Positions 57,451-64,000 of a stretch of DNA of 64,000 bases are shown here, piece by piece. The position numbers and the translations under genes are program-made. The notes under the pieces were generated by a model. The model worked only from the letters and a program-made list of their open reading frames with translations. It had not been told where the DNA came from and did not search any database. The first letter of the stretch is position 1; every line of letters begins with the position of its first letter. The stretch is from Solibacillus sp. FSL K6-1523 (lineage in GTDB: Bacteria; Bacillota; Bacilli; Bacillales_A; Planococcaceae): the NCBI RefSeq assembly GCF_038005225.1, contig NZ_JBBOSU010000001.1:1042001-1106000 (forward strand), read 5' to 3'.

Positions 57451-58365
57451 ATGGACTTTGGTCGTATTGGAACAGCTATGATTACGCCATTTACGAAAGA
57501 TGGCGCGATTAACTATCAAGAGCTAGAACGTATTATAGATTTTTTAATAGAAAACGGAACAGATACTATTGTTGCTTGTGGTACAACTTCTGAAAATCCA
57601 ACGATGTCTACAGAAGAAAAGATTGAAGTTGTTCGTTTTACAGTAGAAAAAGTGGCTGGGCGTGTGCCAGTAATCGCAGGTACAGGAGATAATGAGACGG
57701 CCTATTCAATCGCTATGACGCATAAAGCGGAGGAAAATGGTGCAAATGGGATTATGCTCGTAACACCGTACTACAATAAACCAAATCAACGTGGCATGTA
57801 TGCTCACTTTGAGACAATCGCCAAAGAAACGGCGCTCCCGATTATGCTTTATAATGTTCCAGGACGTACGGGTGCCAATATTTTAGCGGAAACAACGATT
57901 GCCTTGAGCAAGGATGTTGAAAATATTGTTTGCATTAAAGAAGCAAGCGGTAATTTAGATCAAATGGGCGATATTATTGAAAATGTCGATTCAGATTTCT
58001 ACGTGTACTCAGGAGATGATGGTTTAACATTACCACTACTTGCAATTGGTGGTCGTGGGATTATTTCAGTCGCTTCGCATGTTGTAGGAAATGATATGCA
58101 GCAAATGATTCGTGCGTTTGAAGAAGGGCGACATGAGGAAGCAGGACAAATTCACCGCGCATTATTGCCTTTAGTGCGTGCGCTATTTGCTCAGCCGAAT
58201 CCGTCACCAATCAAGTATGCAATGACAAAGCTTGGATTTGATACATTAGATGTGCGTCTCCCGATGATGGAAATGTTACCGGAAGAAAAAGTGGCATTCG
58301 ATCAAGTATGGGATACGTATCAAGAAAAAGCGAAGAAATTCCGCGCTTTACAAGAAGAAAAATAA
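57451..58365 (+). CDS. dapA: 4-hydroxy-tetrahydrodipicolinate synthase
   Basis: DapA condenses aspartate semialdehyde with pyruvate, the entry to diaminopimelate, lysine and spore dipicolinate. The 304 residues show CGTTSENPTMSTEEKIEVVRF, YNVPGRTGANI with the catalytic Tyr and the Schiff-base Lys in CIKEASGNL. AAAGGAGTG precedes the ATG. It has a C-terminal extension of some residues over the family. Confidence 0.97.
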   Translation: MDFGRIGTAMITPFTKDGAINYQELERIIDFLIENGTDTIVACGTTSENPTMSTEEKIEVVRFTVEKVAGRVPVIAGTGDNETAYSIAMTHKAEENGANGIMLVTPYYNKPNQRGMYAHFETIAKETALPIMLYNVPGRTGANILAETTIALSKDVENIVCIKEASGNLDQMGDIIENVDSDFYVYSGDDGLTLPLLAIGGRGIISVASHVVGNDMQQMIRAFEEGRHEEAGQIHRALLPLVRALFAQPNPSPIKYAMTKLGFDTLDVRLPMMEMLPEEKVAFDQVWDTYQEKAKKFRALQEEK

Positions 58366-58375
58366 TCTAAAAAAC

Positions 58376-58419
58376 AAAAAGTGGCGTTTTGACAATATGT
58401 CGAAATGTCACTTTTTTTA
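58376..58419 (+). terminator. Intrinsic terminator after dapA
   Basis: AAAAAGTGGCGTTTTGAC pairs with GTCGAAATGTCACTTTTT, three or four G-U pairs, 5-base loop, then T-run. A second weaker A/T-rich hairpin ending in eight T follows at about 58499-58546. Confidence 0.8.
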
Positions 58420-58546
58420 TCAGGTTTATAGGATTAAGCGCCTCACAAAGACTATCCTAATATAATATTTGAAAGTATCAAACGGGAAAAATAGGTTGGA
58501 AAGGAATGACGAATTTACATTCAAATAGAAATTCCCTTTTTTTTAT

Positions 58547-58576
58547 TTGTACTCTTATCATTCTCACCGTATAATG
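58547..58576 (+). promoter_or_regulatory. SigA promoter for rnjB
   Basis: TTGTAC (58547-58552), 18 bases, TATAAT (58571-58576), then a 45-base leader to the gene. Confidence 0.6.
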
Positions 58577-58621
58577 AAAATTAAGTGGTTGCTGTTCGGA
58601 ACAATTTAGGAGGAAAAAGAA

Positions 58622-60289
58622 GTGACAAAAAATAAAAATGAACTAATCCGTGTCATTCCGTTAGGCGGAGTTGGCGAAATCGGAAAATCAATGTATGTAA
58701 TCGAAATCGACGAAGAGCTTTTCGTAGTAGACAGTGGGCTCATGTTCCCAGAGGACGAAATGCTCGGAATTGATATTGTCATTCCAGATATTACGTACTT
58801 AGAAGAAAATAAAGATCGTGTAAAAGGAATTTTCTTAACACATGGACATGAAGATGCAATTGGCTCGATTGCCTATGTATTGAAAAAAGTAAAAGCACCA
58901 GTATACGGTTCAAAATTAACAATCGCATTAGCGAAAGAACATTTAAAAGAATTACCAGTACCGTATCAAGTAAAGTTCTTTGAAGTAACAAGCAATAGCC
59001 GTATGAACTTCGTTACGACACATGTGACGTTCTTCCATACGACACATAGTATCCCTGATTCATTAGGAATTGTATTCCATACGTCTGAAGGGGCGATTGT
59101 TCATACGGGAGAATTTAAATTTGACCAATCTGCAACAGGTAAATTTAAACCAAATTTAGCGAAAATGGCGATGCTTGGTGAAGAAGGCGTATTAATGCTA
59201 CTTTCTGAATCGATGGAGGCAGAACGTCCAGGACATACTACGAGTGAATCAGTCATTGCAGAGGAACTTCAAAAAACATTCCTTTCTGCGCCGGGTCGTA
59301 TTATCGTTGCGCTATATGCATCAAACTTTATCCGTATTCAACAAGTATTCAGTCAAGCTGCTAAATCTTATCGTAAAGTGGCAGTTGTCGGAAAATCTTT
59401 AGAAAAAATCGTTGATATCGGTGTAAACCTTGGCTATTTAGAGGTAGACGAGGATCTAGTAATCCCTGTTAACGAAATTCATAAATATCAAGATGATGAA
59501 ATTATTGTTATGGCAACAGGTAACAAAGGTGAACCACTTGATGTACTTGATAAAATTGTGCGTAAACACCACCGAGATGTCAAAATTAGAAATACCGATA
59601 CAGTATTAATTACATTTACACCGTCTCCAAGCATGGAAGTGCAAATGTTTAATACGATGAACCAACTCGCTAAAGCTGGTGCAACTGTATTGACTTCAAA
59701 CAAGAAAGTGCATGTTTCAGGTCATGGTAGTGCGGAAGATTTAAAATTAATGTTAAACTTTATGAAACCAAAGTATTTTGTGCCAATTCAAGGTGAGTAC
59801 CGCATGTTAATTGCTCACTCTAAGCTTGCGCAAGAAGTTGGCTTACAAAAATCACAAATTTTCATCGCAGATAAAGGCGATATTGTCGAGTATAAAAACG
59901 GTAAAGTGCGTATGACAGGACGTGTACAAGCTGGTAACGTCTTAATCGATGGAATCGGTATAGGTGACGTTGGGAATATTGTATTACGAGACCGAAAATT
60001 ATTATCTCAAGATGGTATTTTCATCGTAGTCGTAACATTAAACCGCGCACAAAAGAAAATTGCATCGGGTCCAGAAATTTTATCACGTGGTTTCGTTTAT
60101 GTTCGTGAATCAGAGCAATTGATGGAAGAAGCAGCAGATATCGCGCGTGAAGTAATTGAAAAATATGTTGGTAAAGAAACGTTCGAATGGACAAACATTA
60201 AACAAGAAATTCGTGATTCTTTAAACCAATATTTATTCCAAAAAACGAAGCGTCGTCCAATGATTATTCCAATTATTATGGAATATTAA
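58622..60289 (+). CDS. rnjB: Ribonuclease J2-type protein
   Basis: A 555-residue beta-CASP metallo-beta-lactamase RNase J. Compared with my recollection of B. subtilis RnjA and RnjB, it resembles RnjB over the length (VNEIHKYQDDEI, LIDGIGIGDVGNIVLRDRKLLSQDGI) and lies after dapA like RnjB. Residues aligning with metal ligands are H74, H76, D78 and H142 kept, but H79 is Ala (HGHEDAIG), D164 is Glu (HTGEFKFD) and H390 is Gln (PIQGEYRM). RnjB is known to be the weaker partner in an RnjA-RnjB complex. The start is GTG at 58622 after TTAGGAGGAAAA. Confidence 0.92.
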   Translation: MTKNKNELIRVIPLGGVGEIGKSMYVIEIDEELFVVDSGLMFPEDEMLGIDIVIPDITYLEENKDRVKGIFLTHGHEDAIGSIAYVLKKVKAPVYGSKLTIALAKEHLKELPVPYQVKFFEVTSNSRMNFVTTHVTFFHTTHSIPDSLGIVFHTSEGAIVHTGEFKFDQSATGKFKPNLAKMAMLGEEGVLMLLSESMEAERPGHTTSESVIAEELQKTFLSAPGRIIVALYASNFIRIQQVFSQAAKSYRKVAVVGKSLEKIVDIGVNLGYLEVDEDLVIPVNEIHKYQDDEIIVMATGNKGEPLDVLDKIVRKHHRDVKIRNTDTVLITFTPSPSMEVQMFNTMNQLAKAGATVLTSNKKVHVSGHGSAEDLKLMLNFMKPKYFVPIQGEYRMLIAHSKLAQEVGLQKSQIFIADKGDIVEYKNGKVRMTGRVQAGNVLIDGIGIGDVGNIVLRDRKLLSQDGIFIVVVTLNRAQKKIASGPEILSRGFVYVRESEQLMEEAADIAREVIEKYVGKETFEWTNIKQEIRDSLNQYLFQKTKRRPMIIPIIMEY

Positions 60290-60309
60290 CTTGATTTGGC
60301 CGAATCAAG

Positions 60310-60382
60310 TTAAGCCCCGGCGTAATTGATTAATAACGTCTATCAGCAGTTGTCTATAGACGCTGAAAGACGCAATTATGCC
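60310..60382 (+). repeat. Dispersed palindromic repeat, degenerate copy C
   Basis: GGCGTAATTG (60319-60328) pairs with CAATTATGCC (60373-60382), one G-U pair, and encloses CGTCTAT (60337-60343) with ATAGACG (60356-60362). The left arm resembles the core of copies A and B (about 17 of 23 positions). It lies in the gap between rnjB and spoIIIE. Confidence 0.4.
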
Positions 60383-60400
60383 AATGTATAATTGATAATA

Positions 60401-60442
60401 AAAGGGTTTTCTTGCCGAAGGGTGTAGGAAATCCTTTTTTTC
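60401..60442 (+). terminator. Intrinsic terminator after rnjB
   Basis: AAAGGGTTTTC (60401-60411) pairs with GGAAATCCTTT, two G-U pairs, 15-base loop, and runs into TTTTTTT. Confidence 0.7.
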
Positions 60443-60473
60443 TCTCATTGAAATAAAGTAGGTGAATAACCCG

Positions 60474-62777
60474 TTGAAACGTAAAACGAAAAATATAAAA
60501 GCAAAGTCGAAACCAACAACAAAGGCAACGAATCAAGACAAAGAGCTACATCCGCTTGCCTATGAAATCATTGGTTTATTATTAATTGCTTTTGCTGTCA
60601 TTGAATTTTTTGAATTTGGCATTATTGGAAGGTGGACATTTTCCATTGCTATTTTCCTTTTTGGGAACTTGCATTTTATTGTACCAGTGTTGTGTTTTTT
60701 AATAGCGGGCATGCTAATGGTACGTAGAAGAGGAGTTGCTTTTAATAATCGCATTGTTTATGGTGTTTTATTTGTCGGGGCAAGCTTAACCATTTTCAGT
60801 CATAGCCTATTATTTGAACAACTTTATACAGCAAATGCGTTAATTTCAAATTCAATATTAAAGGAAACATGGCGTATTTTAATTAGCACAGAAGGCATCG
60901 TCAATCGAAGTAATGCATTAGGCGGTGGGATGATTGGTGGACTTCTATTTAGCGTGTTACACGTATTGTTTGATGCAGCTGGGGCGAAAATAGCAGCAAC
61001 AGTCATTATGGCAATCGGTATTATCCTAATTACGGGAAAGGCTTTTGTCCCTTTATTAATAGAAAAGGCACCTAAACTAAAGGGAGTGTTAAGGAGAACG
61101 AATCGAAACCCAGACCCAAGCTCAAACCCAAGTCCAAGGGCCGCACGAGGAAACCGTTCGCGGCGTAGACAAGAGGAGCCAAGCTATGCGGAGGAAGCGG
61201 CAGATGAAGAACAGGTTGTTATTTTGAACACACCAATACAAGAAGAGCCGGTTATTTCAAACTTTGTGGAAAACATAAGAAATGAACAAATGAGAGAACC
61301 AGTCGTTGAAGAAGAAGGAGTATCACTTGAAGAAGTGAATCATGTGCCAAACACTGCTTCAGAGCAGTCCTATATTTTACCGCCAATCACATTATTAAAC
61401 CCGCCACCAGAACAGGATCAAAGTGGTGAATATTCGATTATTCAACAAAATGCAAAAAAATTAGAGCAAACATTTTCTAGTTTTGGAGTAAAGGCAAAAG
61501 TAACGCAAGTACATTTAGGTCCTGCGGTGACAAAATACGAGGTCATGCCAGATACGGGTGTGAAAGTAAGTAAAATTGTTGGGCTACAAGATGATTTAGC
61601 CCTTGCATTAGCAGCGAAGGATATTCGAATCGAGGCACCGATTCCAGGGAAATCCGCTGTTGGGATAGAAGTGCCCAATAGTGAAGTATCGATGGTGACT
61701 TTGCGAGAAGTGATTGAGGCCAAGGAACAGTACAAACCTGATTCAAAATTAATGGTGAGCTTAGGACGAGATGTCACAGGACAAGCGATTACAGCGGAGT
61801 TAAATAAAATGCCGCATCTACTCGTTGCAGGTTCAACCGGTAGTGGGAAAAGTGTTTGTATTAACGGCATCATCGTGTCGATTATTATGCGAGCAACACC
61901 TTCCGAAGTTCGCATGATGATGATTGATCCGAAAATGGTGGAATTAAGTGTTTATAATGGTATACCTCATTTATTGGCACCTGTCGTAACGGATGCACGA
62001 AAAGCGGCACAAGCGTTACAGAAAGTCGTTTCAGAAATGGAACGACGCTATGATTTATTTTCCATGTCGGGCACAAGGAATATAGAGGGCTATAATGAGC
62101 ATATTAATCAATATAATGAACAAGCAATAGAACACCAACCAAAATTGCCATACATTGTTGTCATTGTTGATGAGTTGGCAGATTTGATGATGGTTGCGTC
62201 AAATGAGGTAGAGGATGCGATTACACGTCTTGCTCAAATGGCACGTGCAGCGGGCATCCATTTAATTATTGCGACACAACGTCCTTCTGTCGATGTCATT
62301 ACAGGTATTATTAAAGCAAATATTCCATCACGTATTGCTTTTGCTGTTTCTTCGGCAGTCGATTCGCGTACGATTTTGGACATGGGCGGTGCAGAGCGCT
62401 TACTTGGGCGAGGGGATATGCTTTATTTACCAGCAGGTGCATCGAAACCTACGCGTGTTCAAGGGGCCTTTGTAAGCGATAAGGAAGTAGGACATGTTAT
62501 CGATAGTGTGATCCAACAGCAAAAGGCACAATATGAAGAGGCGATGATTCCAACCGATGAACCGATTCGCAACGAACTAGATGAAACGGACGAGTTATAT
62601 GATGATGCGGTAAGACTTATTTATGAAATGCAAACCGCCTCTGTCTCAATGTTGCAACGAAAATTCCGCATCGGCTATTCACGTGCAGCGAGAATAATTG
62701 ATCAAATGGAACAACGGGGAATTGTTGGACCACCAGAAGGTAGTAAACCAAGACAAGTATTAGGAAATCGCCTGTAG
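60474..62777 (+). CDS. spoIIIE: DNA translocase SpoIIIE/FtsK family
   Basis: SpoIIIE pumps the chromosome into the forespore and clears DNA from septa. The 767 residues have a basic N-terminus, about four membrane helices (about 30-195), an acidic/Pro-rich linker (about 205-310), the motor (Walker [38 protein letters not shown]) and the winged-helix gamma domain that reads polar DNA sequences ([33 protein letters not shown]). GTG 60462 lies at the ribosome binding site GTAGGTG; TTG 60474 with 9-base spacing is preferred. tepA, which lies before spoIIIE in B. subtilis, is absent. Confidence 0.96.
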   Translation: MKRKTKNIKAKSKPTTKATNQDKELHPLAYEIIGLLLIAFAVIEFFEFGIIGRWTFSIAIFLFGNLHFIVPVLCFLIAGMLMVRRRGVAFNNRIVYGVLFVGASLTIFSHSLLFEQLYTANALISNSILKETWRILISTEGIVNRSNALGGGMIGGLLFSVLHVLFDAAGAKIAATVIMAIGIILITGKAFVPLLIEKAPKLKGVLRRTNRNPDPSSNPSPRAARGNRSRRRQEEPSYAEEAADEEQVVILNTPIQEEPVISNFVENIRNEQMREPVVEEEGVSLEEVNHVPNTASEQSYILPPITLLNPPPEQDQSGEYSIIQQNAKKLEQTFSSFGVKAKVTQVHLGPAVTKYEVMPDTGVKVSKIVGLQDDLALALAAKDIRIEAPIPGKSAVGIEVPNSEVSMVTLREVIEAKEQYKPDSKLMVSLGRDVTGQAITAELNKMPHLLVAGSTGSGKSVCINGIIVSIIMRATPSEVRMMMIDPKMVELSVYNGIPHLLAPVVTDARKAAQALQKVVSEMERRYDLFSMSGTRNIEGYNEHINQYNEQAIEHQPKLPYIVVIVDELADLMMVASNEVEDAITRLAQMARAAGIHLIIATQRPSVDVITGIIKANIPSRIAFAVSSAVDSRTILDMGGAERLLGRGDMLYLPAGASKPTRVQGAFVSDKEVGHVIDSVIQQQKAQYEEAMIPTDEPIRNELDETDELYDDAVRLIYEMQTASVSMLQRKFRIGYSRAARIIDQMEQRGIVGPPEGSKPRQVLGNRL

Positions 62778-62908
62778 AAGTCCGTTAATTCACAAGTTTC
62801 TCAACTTTCAAATTGTTAATTTTTCCGTACAAATAGCAATTAAAATGACTAAAAATGAATTATTGTATGTCACATTACTATAAATATGTTTTCTTTTATC
62901 GATGAAAA

Positions 62909-62917
62909 TGTTATATT
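62909..62917 (+). promoter_or_regulatory. Extended -10 promoter for the GntR/UTRA gene
   Basis: TGTTATATT (62909-62917), identical to the extended -10 of the rpsB promoter. No clear -35. No convincing terminator for spoIIIE is seen in the 206-base gap. Confidence 0.4.
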
Positions 62918-62983
62918 AATCACGAATTAGTAGGAATGTTGTACATCAGATGTCTGATCTCTATATTATGGTGGTGATACAAA

Positions 62984-63712
62984 ATGACAATTAAGGCGGA
63001 TCATCGTCATTTGTATTTACAAGTGATTGACCGATTAAAGTCAGATATCGATAAAGAAATTTATCGAGAGAATGAAAAACTGCCATCTGAATTTGAACTT
63101 TCAAAAACACTTGGTGTGAGTCGTGCAACGCTTCGTGAAGCACTTCGACTATTGGAAGAAGAAAACATTATTGTAAGACGCCACGGTGTAGGAACATTTG
63201 TAAATCCGAAGCCCCTTTTCACTTCAGGCATTGAACATTTATCGAGTATTTCTTCGATGATTGAAAATGCAGGGATGGTTCCAGGTACGATTTTTATGAG
63301 TGCGCAGGAAGAAAAGGCGACCGAGGAAGATTCCGAACGATTCCAAGCAGACATTGATGACAATGTAGTCACGATTGAACGTGTTAGAACAGCAGATGGC
63401 GAGCCAGTTGTATATTGTGTTGATCGTGTTCCTGCGAGCTTATTGCCGGCAGAGTTTATTAGTAACCAAAACGTTTCAATTTTTTCGGCATTAGAACAAA
63501 CTGGGAACATCCGTGTTGCATACGCAGTCACATATATTGATCCAGTTGGTTTCCACGATGTAGTCTCACCTATTTTAAAATGTGGGCCAGAATCGGCGTT
63601 GCTTATTTTGAAACAACTTCATTACGACGAGAATGATCGCGTCGTACTTTATTCAAAAAATTATTTTAGAGCTGACAAATTCAGTTTCCATGTAGTACGT
63701 AAACGGGTGTAG
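62984..63712 (+). CDS. GntR-family regulator with UTRA domain (YmfC-like)
   Basis: A 242-residue HutC-type GntR regulator: winged helix [41 protein letters not shown] (about 29-70) and a UTRA ligand domain (about 90-240). A gene of this type (ymfC) follows spoIIIE in B. subtilis. Here it stands before a BMP-family lipoprotein, whose transporter it may control; that is inferred from neighbourhood. GGTGGTG precedes the ATG. Confidence 0.9.
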   Translation: MTIKADHRHLYLQVIDRLKSDIDKEIYRENEKLPSEFELSKTLGVSRATLREALRLLEEENIIVRRHGVGTFVNPKPLFTSGIEHLSSISSMIENAGMVPGTIFMSAQEEKATEEDSERFQADIDDNVVTIERVRTADGEPVVYCVDRVPASLLPAEFISNQNVSIFSALEQTGNIRVAYAVTYIDPVGFHDVVSPILKCGPESALLILKQLHYDENDRVVLYSKNYFRADKFSFHVVRKRV

Positions 63713-63773
63713 AACAAGTGATTCAACTATTTAATTCCTGCTAATTACAAAACCCTTTGAGGAGGACTCATTC

Positions 63774-64000
63774 ATGAAAAAGCGTAAATTAGGTTTATTA
63801 ATCACATCAGTAGTAGCAACAGGTGCTATTTTAGCAGCATGCGGTAGCGACAAAGAAAAAGATACTTCAAACAACAATGCAGATTCTGATTCAAAATCAG
63901 AAACAACTGGTGATGAATTTAAAGTTGCAATGGTAACTGACGTTGGTGGCGTAGATGATAAATCATTCAACCAGTCAGCTTGGGAAGGAATTAAAGATTT
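63774..64000 (+). CDS. BMP-family substrate-binding lipoprotein, N-terminal part
   Basis: The first 75 codons of a lipoprotein that runs off the window. It has a signal peptide with lipobox LAAC (Cys23), a Ser/Asp/Asn-rich linker and [22 protein letters not shown], the opening of BMP/Med-type nucleoside-binding proteins of ABC importers. GAGGAGGA precedes the ATG. Substrate (probably a nucleoside such as guanosine) is inferred from the family. Confidence 0.9.
   Translation, partial: MKKRKLGLLITSVVATGAILAACGSDKEKDTSNNNADSDSKSETTGDEFKVAMVTDVGGVDDKSFNQSAWEGIKD

Overview
The window reads as a low-GC, endospore-forming, flagellated member of the Bacillota. Gene order resembles Bacillus subtilis and protein sequences look most like the Lysinibacillus/Solibacillus group (Planococcaceae). 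This placement is inference from gene content (PolC, SigD, SwrD/SwrB, dipicolinate synthase, SpoIIIE) and from familiarity with these families; no search was run.

Region 1 (1-24293, + strand) is a nearly uninterrupted fla/che operon. It starts inside fliF and continues fliG-fliH-fliI-fliJ-motE-like-fliK-flgD-TIGR02530-flgE-swrD-fliL-fliM-fliY-cheY-fliO/Z-fliP-fliQ-fliR-flhB-flhA-flhF-flhG-cheB-cheA-cheW-cheC-cheD and an unassigned two-helix membrane protein. Many genes overlap by a few bases. Together they encode the basal body, C-ring switch, export gate and ATPase, hook assembly factors and the chemotaxis phosphorelay. A terminator and an extended -10 promoter then separate sigD, a small unknown protein and a SwrB-like gene (24438-26163).

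Region 2 (26164-35976) holds housekeeping genes: rpsB (behind a structured leader), tsf, pyrH, frr, uppS, cdsA, dxr, rseP and proS, broken up by clear intrinsic terminators. The 447 bases before uppS contain tandem terminators, a dispersed-repeat copy and two inverted repeats.

Region 3 (36070-50763) holds polC, the nusA operon (rimP-nusA-ylxR-ylxQ-infB-ylxP-rbfA), truB-ribF, rpsO (with an S15-type leader) and pnp: replication, translation initiation, ribosome maturation and RNA decay.

Region 4 (50837-56312) holds the M16 peptidase, then a minus-strand four-gene cassette (YtrA-type GntR regulator, ABC ATPase, two membrane proteins) that interrupts the usual ymxG-ymxH order. It is followed by ymxH and the dipicolinate synthase genes dpaA-dpaB behind a good match to a SigK promoter.

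Region 5 (56313-64000) holds asd-dapA (no dapG between them), an RNase J of the RnjB type with altered metal ligands, spoIIIE, a GntR/UTRA regulator and the beginning of a BMP-family lipoprotein.

Coding content is conventional. The most unusual signals are in the non-coding DNA: a GC-only hairpin between a strong Shine-Dalgarno sequence and the swrD start codon, structured leaders before rpsB, rpsO and cheC, the SigK-type promoter, the GntR operator, and a dispersed intergenic palindromic repeat.
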